A DNA stretch of 64,000 nucleotides from Corallium rubrum. Taxonomy: Eukaryota; Cnidaria; Anthozoa; Scleralcyonacea; Coralliidae. A program made the position numbers and the translations under genes. This document shows positions 36,101 through 48,500 of this stretch, in pieces (positions within the stretch are counted from its first letter, which is position 1; every line of letters starts with the position of its first letter). Below the pieces are notes generated by a model, which was not told the DNA's origin, ran no database searches, and worked only from the letters and a program-made list of their open reading frames with translations. The DNA lies in NCBI GenBank assembly GCA_964035015.1, contig OZ036011.1, forward strand, positions 12,026,594 to 12,090,593, in the 5' to 3' direction.

Positions 36101-37633
36101 AACAACTTAGTAACTAATATAACAACCCAATGAAAGCTATTACAGTTCGATGACAACCAGTTAAAAAATATCCACAACTTCCATAGCTATCATATCTCAA
36201 CCTAATACAACAGACAAGAATATTAATCTAATATGTAGTGACTTACTGGGCCATGTTAATTACAACTTGAATATTTAATTATTTTTACTCATACTCCTTA
36301 AATATACAGGGGGGGGGGGGTGGTTAAGGTCAAGCTATAGTGAAAGCAACAACAAAATCTGATTTACCTGACTTACCCACTCTTTTACCCCCCCCTGGGA
36401 CTCATACGCAGGCTCCAGCAGCGTGTGAGAAAACATTTTCCACTTCTTTCGTGCCTCAGCCAGCGGAAAATAACACAGGCTTTCTGGTGGACTAAAATTT
36501 TGGTAAAAGTAGGAATAAAGTAGGAAAACGTACAAAAAAGTAGGACAAAAGTAGGAATTTGTTTGTGATTAATTTTGAATGTCAATACCACAAAAAGTAT
36601 TATTTTCCGCTGGCTGAGGAACAAAAGAGGCGGAAAATGTTTTCTCACACACTGCTGGGGGCCCGATAGTAGGGTGTATCGGGCGGTGCAGGTTATAGTG
36701 GGCACATTTTTGTTGTTGCTTACGCATAGCTTGACAAAAATCACCACCCACCCACCCTTTGGCAAGAGAACTTAGTTAACATAGACAGCAGTATGATGTA
36801 TGTACAGGACATATGCTGCTAGCGAGCAATTGTGTAAATTATGTTGTGATGAATAAATGTCAGGCTTTGCGGCTGATGCTGCAGCAGCTCCCAGCGGTGT
36901 GTGAGAATACAATTTAACCACATTTTTACTAAAAAGAAACATACAAAAGTGACCTCTTCCCCTACAGCCAACCCAGTTTTACTTCTGAGTTTTACTTCCT
37001 CTTGGCAGTATCAAGTCAAAACATAATGATTCCACGAAACAGTTTTCAAAATAAACCCTAGGATTTTAAGTGAAAAAGTAGGAAAACCAAGCAATTTTGC
37101 ATAAAAAGTAGGAAAAGTAGAAGACTGCAGAAAAAGTAGGATCGCCAGAAAGCCTGATAACACTTAATGTTCATATAACAAAAACTTGTGTTTCTGAAAC
37201 AGTGTTTTGGAAAACTTTCTTTGTATACTGGATATACATCGATTATTCATTCGCAATCTTTCCTTAAATTAAAATTTCCTATACAGTACCAAAATGTTTA
37301 CACATTTATAACTTATATATACCTGATTAATTCTTCATATCTAATAATTTCTTACCTAAGTCAGACCTAGTATTTGTAAAAAGGTCGTGTGGACAAAAAC
37401 CTGCGACGTACATCTTGCAAACCTATCAAGAAAACAATTTAAAGTAATTCAAGATGAAAATGGGCGCCATGTTGCCGCAATAGAAAATATGGGTTTTGTT
37501 TTGTAATTTTAAAGGAAAAGATTTGACTTAATACCTGTGGGTCAGACCAATGTACAGAAGCTTTTTTATCTTGTGGAGCCAAGTTTCTGTCTCTTCCCAT
37601 CAATTCATCAAGCAATTGAGCTTGAGAAAGCAT
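33120..37633 (-). CDS. LUC7L3: LUC7-like 3 splicing factor (CROP family)
   Basis: A U1-snRNP-associated factor for 5' splice-site choice in the nucleus. Eight exons join in frame to 566 aa: 37633-37535, 37422-37356, 35890-35851, 35732-35594, 35136-35047, 34948-34850, 34550-34386, 34121-33120. The start MLSQAQLLDELMGRDRNLAP matches the family. A CCCH-type finger follows (VCKMYVAGFC ... CTKMHDDKL), then the helical YEEDFLRYLQSLLSDVDRRI, a coiled coil (VDQLKDERDQL), and the C2H2-type finger in EKQMEVCEVCGAFL...DDHLQGKQH. The last exon is an Arg/Asp/Ser-rich tail with about a dozen SRDKDRGG-type octapeptides from a 24-bp tandem repeat. The stop lies in AGGAG/GTAGGTAA, which is also a good donor, so a further short 3' exon is possible. 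Confidence 0.93.
33300..33620. repeat. 24-bp coding minisatellite in the LUC7L3 RD domain
   Basis: Tandem units CTCCCACCACGATCCTTGTC (24 bp with the rest of the unit) encode SRDKDRGG or SRDRDRGG on the minus strand. Variation is limited to the K/R codon and a few silent changes. A looser 6-bp CGATCC/CGGTCC repeat continues to about 33960. Long frames on the plus strand here are shadows of this repeat. Confidence 0.92.
36016..36907. mobile_element. Nested non-autonomous transposons in LUC7L3 intron 2
   Basis: TTCTCACACACTGCTGGGAG at 36016 and its near-inverse at about 36880-36907 mark one TIR element. Inside, a second inverted pair (36411-36475 against 36598-36662, containing GTGTGAGAAAACATTTTCC) shares the same end motif. 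A further pair, GGCTTTCTGG at 36479 and CCAGAAAGCC at 37144, with GTAGGA repeats near both ends, overlaps them. The order of insertions is not resolved. Non-coding. Confidence 0.6.
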
Positions 37634-38581
37634 TTTTCAATCGCCAAGAGACAACACCATGCACTCTTTATTCAATCTCACAACGAAAAAGAAACGAAAT
37701 CCGCGATCACCGGTATATCCGACCAGCAGTAGCAATATCTTCGGCAGCACTTCGGTAAACGAGATGATGCCGAGTATACACGATCTAATACGGAAGGAAA
37801 CGAGAATTATTGAAATTCTCTTCTCTTCTTTCTTTCTTTCCTTCCTCTTCCTTCCTTCCTTCCTTCCTTCCTTCCTTCCTTCCTTCCTTCCTTCCTTCCT
37901 TCCTTCCTTCCTTCCTTCCTTCCTTCCTTCCTTCCTTCCTTCCTTCCTTCCTTCCTTCCTTCCTTCCTTCCTTCCTTCCTTCCTTCCTTCCTTCCTTCCT
38001 TCCTTCCTTCCTTCCTTCCTTCCTTCCTTCCTTCCTTCCTTCCTTCCTTCCTTCCTTCCTTCCTTCCTTCCGATGGCATTGCCATCGGCAATGCCAACGG
38101 CAATGCAACACTTCCAATGGCAACACCAGCAATGACAAAACCAAACAATCTAATAATACAGTTGCATGTCATGTCCCAGAATAGAACTATGACGACATGA
38201 ATCACAGAAAAAGAGCTCAACAGCCAATCAAAATCCAAGTTTCCAGTCCGGTTTGACTATGGGAAAAACCGGTTTTTCCCTAATTGTTGTGTAGACAAAT
38301 TTTGACATCGGAGACGATCATGATCTTTGGTTTGCAAACAAGATGCAAAATCTGGCAGGAAGAAGTCAGGAAAAAAGCTGTTGAGAATCACTACAGAGCT
38401 CTTTGACCGTTAAATTTGATATAAGCGCTTGTAGTTCTTCAATAAAAGCGTTCAAATCGTGATACCGTGTCGTGGACGATAAATCGCATTATTAACGTCT
38501 GTCACAGCATAAAGATTTGCCAGCTTGGCAGACATAAATCTCGTCCACGGAAAACCTTTAGAGAAGAAAGCCCTTCCAAAT
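37634..38581. promoter_or_regulatory. Divergent 5' region of LUC7L3 and the 38.6-kb gene
   Basis: The two start codons point away from each other across 948 bp. The LUC7L3-proximal part is interrupted by a long TTCC microsatellite. The other half contains AT-rich 5' leader sequence. The promoter role is inferred from gene orientation only. Confidence 0.4.
37847..38071. repeat. (TTCC)n tetranucleotide microsatellite
   Basis: About 55 uninterrupted TTCC units (GGAA on the minus strand), about 200 bp upstream of the LUC7L3 start. GGAA arrays can bind ETS-family factors, so a regulatory effect is conceivable but is not shown. Ser-Phe-Leu-Pro and Gly-Arg-Lys-Glu frames are artefacts. Confidence 0.97.
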
Positions 38582-41414
38582 ATGCTTCCGCAAACTGCAT
38601 TTGAATCGAAGGAAGAAGACGCTGGGATTGTTAAAAGGTACTATTCAAACTAAATATTTATAAATTGTGTCTTTTGTTTACGTCGTCGAGGAAATTGTAA
38701 TTATAGTATCGCGTGTTTTGAAGCTGATCATCTTTCCTTCTGCAAGTGTAGTGAACTAGTGATATCTCTCGGGTAGTTTAGATTATCAAATAATGATCGT
38801 GGCTAGTGTGAAGATAAAAAGACAATCCGTTAAGTGTGCTAAAAGCTGTAAGACACTACAAGGGAAACCCGACAGCAGACTTGCAAAAGAAGACAACTAA
38901 CGAATACAAGAGCATCCTTCCTGATTTTGATTGTCTGAAGAACGTCGTCTATTGTATTAAACCAGGGCGCTAAGCGCCGTGTATTAAACAGTGCATGTGC
39001 GTGGCTGTGCGCAAAATCTAAATATTAATATTAACAATCCTATACTGTGTAGTCACGTCTCAAATAATTGATTTTGCCGTCGCTAATTTGAAAATAAAAA
39101 CAGGTTTGATATAAGTCTGCAAAGTAGAATGATACCAGATGTCTTGATAAATGATACACTCAGCGAGAATTTGGCCTTTTTAATTAAAATATTAGGATAA
39201 TTTTCAGGGTTAATTGTCCCTAATGTATATCCTGAAATGGCAGGATGGTTTTAAAACGATTTAAATAGGTAAACAAGGCTCTTGGTTGAAAGATAAAAAT
39301 AGTCTAGACCTTGACAGCCGCTTCATGAAGAGCTGTTTAATATTTACACAAGTGCACAAGATATCAGTTTACAAAGAAATATCTCACATTGTTCTGAGTT
39401 TGTGCAGTACCTGCCCACATAAGATCTATTTTGGGATCCAATTCCCATTTAGGAAGTCAAGAGGCAATCTTGTACCCTTAGGAAGACCCCATCCAAAGGG
39501 AAGCTATCCTTACAACTATAAGTGTAGTTAGTGAACAGATCGAATATTGTAATTCTTACTTGCAGAAAAGATCAAGGTGAGACAACTGATGACAATCGTC
39601 AAGAAACACCCACCACCTCTGCAACAACAACTGCAGCAACAAGAAGTTGTGATTCTCAGCTACCTGCACCCGTCATGAAGCCATGGATAATAGTTTCAAT
39701 TGCCAAAAGTTTATTCTTCATTTGCATTTTGGTGTTTGAGATTTGGAAGAAAATGGCACAGGTAAATTACTTTACTATATTTTAGTTTGCAGCATGAATG
39801 TTGCAAATGTTTTCCATAGTCATACACCCCCCTGATTCTAGGGATGAGGGTGTTTCAGGGGATGATGTAGGGCCAATTTTTTTAACTCAGGAAAGTTCAG
39901 GGGGGGGGGTGTACAAGACAAATGACCTTCCACAGGAGGGATATAGAAAATTTAAAAGAATGAATGTTTAATCATAATGTAAATCAGATGTGAGATTTAC
40001 ATACACAGTCAGACTACATATTATATCTGTTTTCTGATAATTAAGGGAGTTTTTGGCTATTCTTTAGGATCTTGAAGATAAATCCATTTTAGTGGGACAT
40101 GAAAGCCAAAAACCTGCTGCCATTCCAGAAAAGAAAAGCGAATGCCATGTTAACAAGACAGAGGGAACAGATGTCAGGGATAAAAACGAGAAGAACAGTG
40201 ATGCTGAATGCACAGACAGGGATACTCCATTAATTGGTAATGAAGATAGATTGTGTTGTACAAAGAAGATAGAAGAAATAAAGGAACAGGATCTGGCTGA
40301 ATTTCCTGGTGAGGACAATGTTGAAAAGACAATGTGTGCAGCAGACCATGGACAAGAAACAGAAAACTCTGAAGTTCTTGATTTCAGCCCTGCAACTCAG
40401 CATATTGTTTCTCAAAGCAAATTGGAAGATCTAAAAGTATTACCAAGTTGTGATGCAACAAGTGGGACACTCAAAACTTGTGTAAAAGCTGGTTGTCCAA
40501 TGGAAGCTTCAACTGATACAGGGGTCAACAACCCTGATGAACTGGTAACATTTAAAGACAATATGCCAATACTTGATAAAACAGAAATGTGTTTACAACA
40601 TTCAAAAGAAAAAACAGTTGACAATGGCACTGTTTCAGTCCAGTTAGGACCTAGTTTCACTGGAAATCTATATATTAACATTGGAGCAACTGCCATGTGT
40701 GAGGACTTGAGGTCAGAAGAAATGACAACAAAACTGCATGAACCACAGAAGCTCATTGCTGAGAATGTAACATATCAAAATTATGTATCAGAGCATTATG
40801 CCACTATTAACTGTATGCAAAGAAAAAGTTCTGATAACTTGGCAATGAGTGGAACACTGGAAGCAGTTTCTCCTTCTTTGCAGTACCTCATGGAAATAAA
40901 TCAACCAAAAGACACTGTAGATGGATCATTGTTATCAGAGCATAATGATATGTTTATGTTCCCACTGGATAATGATGTTGCTGTGGTGAATAAATCTGAA
41001 CTGCCATCACAAATTGATATCAAGCCCAAGAGAAAATTGTTACAGAATGCTGATTCAGAATTTTCAAAGTCCTTAGATTCTCAGAAGAGAATTCTTGAAA
41101 AAGGATGCAAACTGCTTGAGACAAAGCCATTTAAAAGTTCTTTAAGAAGCAGTGGATCAGATGGATGTTTGGTATGTGATGTGAAGATTTTCCTAACATA
41201 TTTCTAAGTATTGAAGCAATGTTTAAATACTTTGGCTTATAACTGCAATTTTGAAATTAATATTATGTTTTCTTTCTAGAAAAAATCTGTTCATTTCCCA
41301 GAAGACATTCGCAACATACGAACAGTACATAAATACGATAGCTTTGATGAAGGCATCTGGCTAAAGATTGATAGAGATAAAACAGAAGAAGAAACAAACA
41401 ATGTAAAAGACTAG
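38582..41414 (+). CDS. Predicted single-pass membrane protein with RVxF-like motif (unrecognised)
   Basis: Four exons, 38582-38637, 39566-39761, 40068-41171 and 41280-41414, join in frame to 496 aa with good GT-AG sites. After about 45 polar residues there is a hydrophobic segment (WIIVSIAKSLFFICILVFEI) ending in KKM, a likely membrane span. It is followed by a long acidic, Ser/Thr/Glu-rich, probably disordered region of about 370 aa with scattered Cys. The last exon opens KKSVHFPEDIRNIRTVHKYD; K-S-V-H-F fits the RVxF docking motif of protein phosphatase 1. I do not recognise the family. The first exon is the least certain, chosen for its ATG, phase and GTACTA donor. Confidence 0.6.
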
Positions 41415-43083
41415 TTGTCAAGCATAAATACAAAATACTGTGAAGGCTATGTCAGAAAGATAATTTTGATGAATTATAAATGCTCATGCTCTTAATTGGA
41501 TGGAATCAATGTACAGTATACTCAAGTAGCCATGAACACAATTCATGGAATCTTACTTCTATGAAAACATTTTAAATTTTCTTCATCGCATATTTGGACA
41601 AATTTGGGAGTTGACAAAATTAGAATTACTAAAATTAATTAAGTGAATGAAGTTGCTGTAAACTGGTTGAAATTAGATAAATGAAAACTTGTTAAAAAGA
41701 TGTATTTTTCCTTTGTTGTCACTAGACAAGACTGTTATATGTGACTAAAGCATATTTTAAAAAAATACGATGTTAAATATATAAATATTCATAAGATTAA
41801 CGTAAGCAGTTTAATTCTGCATTCATTTCATATTATTCTTATGCTAATGTTGTGAATGTAAAGACATGCAACATACTCAGATGTATGTTATATAAGTACA
41901 ATATATTATGGGGATATAAATTTTTAAAATATTTTAATTTCATAAATTATATTTTTACTCATTTTTGTACATATAGTTAAAGCAACATGAGTGTTTTGTC
42001 AATGAAGAAAATAATGCTTGTGAATAATTTTAGGATTCACTTAATTTGTTTTAAAATGTTTGAAGGAAAGATTTACATAACCCATGTGAATTTGGTTAGT
42101 TTGGTCTTAGCTGATATAGAATTCACTTGACAAGAAAATGAAGAAACCAGATGAGAAAATTTTGTAGAATTCTAGATTGTTATCAAGCATTGTTTAAGTT
42201 TTAAAGACAGTTAAATAGATCTGCTAAATTGTTATTAAAATTGTTTCGAACATTCTCTGTATTTTTAATTCTTTGAACGTTTTCATGGCGATAAAGTAAT
42301 ATAAATAAGTTTTGTGGAAACACCACGTAAAATATTTCTTTGCTAAGCTTTCGGCCTGTTGACTCAGGCCTTCATTGCTCTGATGAAGGCCTGAGTCAAC
42401 AGGCCGAAAGCTTAGCAAAGAAATATTTTACGTGGTGTTTCCACAAAACTTATTTATATTCTCTGTATTTGTTATTGTATATTATTTATATTTATTCAAT
42501 TAATTAATCATCAACGAGGCCTTCCAAAACCATACCCAAAAAGATGGCAGATTAATTTAAACAGTTTTCTACTTACCAATTTCAGCATCCTATTAATTTT
42601 ATCTTTTGAGGTCTTCAAGGTTTAGTGTTGCCTTGCTTCGTGTAAATTCACTATTAAACACTAAATAAATAAAAATAAATCAATAAAGGAAAGGAAGAAA
42701 ATAAAGAAGGGAAAAGAAGAAAGGAGGAGGAAAAGGAAGGAACAAAACAAAGGAAGGAACGAAGGAAAGGATTAGGAAGGAAGAAAGAAAAGAAAAACTT
42801 ACTGAATCTCTACAATTTCGCAGCGTCAGCATTAATCATTTCGCGAATCAGGAGCCTGGGACGATATGATGTCGATTTCAAAAACTGTTTACATACCTCC
42901 ACGATGATTGGTCAATTCAAAAAATCCTCGTCTTCTTATTGGTTAGAGAATGAACAACAATTATCATAAACCAGTCGCAATCTTGTCGAGAGTTTCTCGT
43001 TGACTCGAGCGAGACAGCTTGTTTCGTTTCTACCAATTCTTCGCGATTGTTTGAAGAATTTTGAGGCTTATTCATTGTCGATA
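41415..43083. other. Intergenic stretch with a large palindrome
   Basis: No gene is seen. It holds the 3' UTR of the upstream gene (AT-rich), the palindrome at 42298-42460, a purine-rich GGAAGGAA-type tract (42680-42800) and, near 42900-43080, the likely promoter of UBE2S. Confidence 0.5.
42298..42460. repeat. Near-perfect 77-bp-arm palindrome
   Basis: The left arm runs from AATATAAATAAGTTTTGTGG to GACTCAGGCCTTCAT and the right arm is its inverse with essentially no mismatch, around a 5-8-base centre. A diverged left arm of the same family lies at 48492-48562. ATTCTCTGTATTT occurs as a direct repeat on both sides (42252 and 42459). Probably a foldback element. Confidence 0.88.
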
Positions 43084-43209
43084 ATGTCGTCGGTAAGTAC
43101 GTACCTTAAGTCGAGTTACTGCTTGACTTCAAAGATATCTTTTAAATACCAAAAAACCTGTCGATTTCTTCAAGTGGTAAATTCATTCCAAAACGGTCTC
43201 CTTTTTCAG

Positions 43210-44976
43210 ATGTCGAACGTGGAGAATTTCTCTCCACAAATAATCAAACGAGTTGCGAAAGAACTTCACGAATTAACAAGTAGTCCACCCGAAGGAATAA
43301 AAATCTTTACTAGTGATGAAGATATTACAAATATTCAAGCAACAATCGAAGGACCAGGTAGGCAGAGAAAATATCTTAACAGTTGTATATATAAACACGT
43401 CGTACATAAGTACGGTAAAATATGTGGATATGGTTTACAGCGTTTACCAAAGCATTCTCTATTGCCTTTTAGCTGGTACACCGTATGAAGCTGGCACTTT
43501 TAAAGTGAAGTTAGTTCTTGGTAGAGATTTTCCTGCCAGTCCTCCAAAAGGTAGAATTCGCTTTTCTTCAAGACGCTAGAAAGTGCTTACAGAAGCATCT
43601 AGATATTGAGCTAAAGGTTCATCTATATTTTGACGATCGTCAGCCTTTATATATGAATCTGATGAATCCTATAGACTGACCAGAGTCAAAAAGACGTTTT
43701 TCTATTAAATATTAAAATCTGCTTTTGTTAAAGGCTTCCTGTTTTGATAGGCTACCTAGTGACAGACTCAAAAACTTTATAATGCAACTTTTAAATATGG
43801 CCGTCTTGTGCCCACATGAATCTTCAAGAACCTTCATGTTTATTTTATTTATTTCACTTTATTGAATGTTTTGAATGTGGCAGTTAAATCTCTCACATGA
43901 GTGACTAGGCAACCACTTCCCCCCAAGTGACCACACCCAAATGACCACCTCACCCAAATGACCAACCTCACCCAAATAACCACCTACCAAAACAGCCACC
44001 TCTCCCCAAACATCAATGATCCCTCCCAACCAGTTCTGGTACACAACAGCCTGGTTACAAGATCAGTAGTTCTTGAATGTTACAAGAATGTAGTTCAAAG
44101 GTTTCTCTCAACAGGCACGTAGCCAGGATTCTGAAAGGGGGGAGCCGAAGTCAAAATAAATTTTTAGGGGGTCCAGCAGTCGCTGAAATGCCATTTCCTG
44201 GCTTTTGGAGGAAGATTTTACAGACTCTAAAGGTTAAAAAACGTCATATAAAATACTCAAAACATGCAAACGTCACATAGATAACTCAAAATGCATACAC
44301 TCAGTAGATTGAATACACTGTTTACAGTTTATTTCCTGACACAATGGCATATTGCATCAGTTTTGTAGTTACATGTCTGTTGTTTTATATCAAAAGGGGG
44401 GGGAGCCACGGCTCCCATGGCTCCCCCCCCCCTGGCTACTTCCCTGTCTCTCAATATGTCATTATTTTTAGGGTTCTTTATCACAAAAATTTTCCACCCT
44501 AATGTGGCCAGCAATGGGGAAATTTGTGTTAACACATTAAAAAAGGACTGGAAATCAGACCTTGGAATAAAGCATATTTTATTAGTAAGTTGTAAATGTA
44601 GTTCCAATTATTTATACCAAAGTAATGTAGTGTGTTTGTTTTGATGGAAGTAGTAATGCAATGTATAGTGAGTATACCAAAACAATTTCTGTTTTGTTTC
44701 CAGACAATCAAATGCTTACTTATTGTACCAAATCCAGAATCTGCCCTAAATGAAGAAGCTGGAAAACTATTATTAGAACAGTATGAAGACTATTCACTTC
44801 GAGCAAAAATGATGACAGATATTCATGCTAAATCATTAACAAACCAAACTGAATCAAAAGGAAGCAGTACTGCTACAGATATTGGTGATGATGGCTTGTG
44901 TGGAAAGAAAAGAGTGCTTGCTAAGACTGTAGATAAGAAGAAAAAAGATAAAAAACGAGCGCTAAAGAGACTATAG
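43210..44976 (+). CDS. UBE2S: Ubiquitin-conjugating enzyme E2 S
   Basis: UBE2S extends Lys11-linked ubiquitin chains on substrates of the anaphase-promoting complex. Exons 43210-43357, 43473-43550, 44472-44584 and 44704-44976 join in frame to 203 aa (human 222). The UBC fold is clear: [54 protein letters not shown], then the catalytic Cys94 in [12 protein letters not shown] (human Cys95) and [20 protein letters not shown]. The Lys-rich tail ends DKKRALKRL, like the APC/C-binding LRRL end of the human protein. The first coding exon could instead be the mini-exon ATGTCGTCG (43084-43092, donor GTAAGT), which would add three residues. Intron 3 contains a hAT-type MITE. Confidence 0.95.
44112..44446. 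mobile_element. hAT-type MITE in UBE2S intron 3
   Basis: The ends CAGGCACGTAGCCAGG and CCTGGCTACTTCCCTG are imperfect inverses. Both flanks carry the 8-bp duplication TCTCTCAA (44104-44111 and 44447-44454). The interior has G-run and C-run blocks like the element at 260-626, so the two belong to related families. Non-coding. Confidence 0.85.
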
Positions 44977-45579
44977 AAACTGTATAAATAGGAAATTGAT
45001 ATTCTGTATTATAATATTGGCTAGTTTTGTATCAAAGTAGTTAAAGTGTGTTACATATAATTATACTAACAAAAATTAACGTCTGTAATAAGGAAAATTG
45101 ATTATCTGAAAATCCTGCTGCCTATCTGGAGTTGCTATATGTAAATTGTGAGTCACCAGTGACAGAAAAATGATGGATTAACATTCTAAAATTCCAAAAA
45201 TTAGGAATATCTTGGCAAAAAAGGTAGAAAATACTGGACATGTATTAGGTAACTGATATTGTCCTTGATTTGGATATTGAAATTATTATGCAATAAACTC
45301 ATTCTGTGAAGTTTATTTACTGTGATCTACAATTATGTAAAACGTTTTATCTAATTTACAATTTTGAGTATCAATTGGGTATCAGTGTGCTTACTTATGT
45401 TGGTAACAGTTACCAATATAAGTAACCACACTGATATTCAATTGAATACCAGGTAACCATCACCAATGAATGAAGCAAGATGTCTCAAGCAAAAAGTTTT
45501 TTATTCAGAAAATACTGTTTCCATAGGAGGTCCCCATGCAAGCTAATGGTATGAGAACCAGCATTAATATAATCAGTCA
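44977..45579. other. Convergent 3' flanks of UBE2S and GGT
   Basis: No gene is seen. AATAAA occurs at about 45292. An imperfect hairpin of about 70 bp lies at 45385-45455 (TCAATTGGGTATCAGTGTG against CACTGATATTCAATTGA), probably a small MITE. Confidence 0.5.
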
Positions 45580-48500
45580 TTAAAATCCTACAGCCATTCC
45601 ATCTCCTCGTGGATCAGAACCAGCCCAGTATACCCGTTGTTCACTCTCCTTACTTAATTGTTGGTGGATAATTTGACCTTTTCCAAAATTTTCAAATGTC
45701 TGACCACTTTTTACATTGTAGCCCAGTCCCCTCAAGCCATCACCCTCCTTCTCAGATATTCCTTGTTCCAGGAGAATATTATTTCCTACCACTATATCAT
45801 TGTTTGTGAGTTGAACTCTAAACCGTGGTTGATCTAAAGCCTCTTGGGGATTCATGCCAAAGTCAATCATATTTAAAAGAATCTTAATGAAAAGACAAAC
45901 ATCATTTCTAGTGGATTCACTTTAAATACATCTGCTTCCTTATTCCACCCCTCACTTCATTCATTACTCCCTCCTTCCTTCAATTCAACTTTTCCATCCT
46001 TCCTTCAAACCAACCTAACGTTGCAACATCATCATCCTTCATGCTCTCAACATGCTCTTCCTCAGCCAGTGCTTTACCTTTACCTGTACATGTCCCTGTG
46101 GCTGCATAAATCCTCCCATAACCCCAAAACTTGCAAAGAGATCTCCAGTCTGGTCACAAGTTGCCATTCCTGGTATAATGGTGTGATATGGTCGTTTCCC
46201 AGGAGCTGCACAATTAGCATGTCCAGGATGCAGAGAGAAGTTTACACCTCGGTTCTAGAGGGGAGTCAAAGACAATCCCATACTTGCAAAAGGAAGTTAA
46301 AAAAGGCTAATCTAAACGGTTCTATCTCCAGTGTTGTCACGGAAAGAAACTGAAATACCTTGGAGAAAACCATGCAGTGTTTAGTAGAGTGAAACTAGAA
46401 GCACTCTAATGGCACTGGTCAACCAGGAATTAAACCCAGGTTGTAGAGGTGAATAGCCCATTATAGCCCATTGGCCACCTTTAGTATTTTACTCTGGCTA
46501 ACGCCAGACGATTTTACTTGTCAACTGGAAACCTCCTGGGCTATAAAGGGTTAAGAAACTATCTCGCTTAACCCTTTATAGCCCATTGGCCACCTTTAGT
46601 ATTTTACTCTGGCTAACGCCAGACGATTTTACTTGTCAACTGGAAACCTCCTGGGCTATAAAGGGTTGTGCCACAAATCCATTTATATGATTGCAGGTGT
46701 CACCAATCAAATATCTTTCTCAACAATACCTGTAAAGTAAAGCCACATCCTAGTGGAACTAGTCCAGTTCCAAAACCACCATAGTTGCTGTTAATGAACG
46801 AGCATGCATTGCCTTCACAATCTGCCACTGTGAAATAAACAGTGTCTGAACCACTCACAGGAATTCCAGCTGAATGTAAGACAGCACATCTGAAATATCA
46901 ATATTAAATCTATTTACTATTCTAGTAATGCACAAAGTACCTTGCATGACAAAATGCCACCCAAACTTACTTCTCCTTGTTGATGCGTTTGCGTTGATCA
47001 TCTGAATATTCTTTACTCAATAGTTGCTGAACAGGAACATCAACATGCTCTGGATCAGCACAATATTTAAACGTATCAGCAAAAGCCAGCCGTAAAGCTT
47101 CAATAACCAAGTGCATGTAAGCACATGAGTTGTGTGACAGCTCTTATAAATTGAAGAAAAGATGCCTAATTTAATATTACATCTACTTGGCTAAATATAC
47201 GGCAGCCATGTTCAAAATGGCAACAGTTAAAAAGTTCACCAGAGGAGTAACAGAAATTTCATTTTTACCATGAATAGGAAACTTTTCCAAAATATTCAAA
47301 GCGAGTAGTGTTGTAATTCCCTGGCTATTTGGAGGAATTTCCCACACTCGTATCCCACGGTATGTTGTTGATACAGGATCACAAAATGTACTGGTATGTT
47401 TTTCTAAGTCTTCAATGGTTAACGTTCCACCATTGTCTTTTACAATATCAACAATGGCTTGAGCAATCTGCCCCTTGTAGAAGCCATCTTTGCCATACTG
47501 AGCTAACAACTGAAAAAGTATACAGACAAATATGAGGAACATGTAGAGAAAGAATGAATGGAATAGAATGAATGAACATTCAGATTACTCAATCAGAAAT
47601 GAGAGGATAGACTGATAGAAGAAAAGGAATAGAGGAAAAAGGAAGAAATTAAGAACTTTAGATTCTCATTGAGATACACAATGTGCATATACCCTGAATG
47701 TTTCTGCTAATCTTGGCATTTTCATGATTTCCCCAGCATGAGGAGCTCTACCATCAATTAAGAAGTCACTTGCATGAGGATTTTTCTTGCTTCTAAATGC
47801 ACTGGTAAGCTCTCGAGACCAGAAATGAGAGGTAACTGGAGAAACAGGAAAACCATTTTCAGCAAGTGTAATAGCAGGTTGTAAAATGTCCTTCAAAGAT
47901 AGCTGGAGAGAAAAGGGGGACACAGAGTCGTGTGAAACTTAAAAGAATAATTGATCTTTCTGTGAATGTGTCATAATCTATTACCTTGCCACTACCAAAT
48001 GAATCTACGACATCAACCCATCCAGCTGCTGCACCAGGGACAGTGACTGCATGAGCGGATAATGAAGGCATCCCTGTCTTGGCTGTTACGCCATCTTGAG
48101 CTAACATATCTAGAGTAAAGTTAGCACCAGACCTGCCACTATATAAAAAGAATTGTATTAATGGCAAATTAAAATACAAAAAAAATAAATAAGAAAAATA
48201 CAAAATAAGCAGAAAAGAAGAAAAAAGAATTAAAATAAAATATAGTGAGGCTAAGAAAAAATACAAAAAATAAGGGCTGCAGTAAATAAAAAGAAAAGTA
48301 GCGGAAATAACTAGACAGCCATACTATTTTTAAATAGTATTAATTTTCAATACTATTTATTAGTATTTATTAATACATGTATGCCTATTAAAATAGGCAG
48401 AGAAGAGATGTGCAGGGTGGGGGTGGGTGGGATATACCGCATACCAAGTCAAGGGTGATGTCACAGTTTGTTAACGGTATATTAACTATAAAGAAGTTTT

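Noticed and set aside
37659..38238. Ser-Phe-Leu-Pro and Gly-Arg-Lys-Glu frames
   Set aside because: Translation of the TTCC microsatellite.
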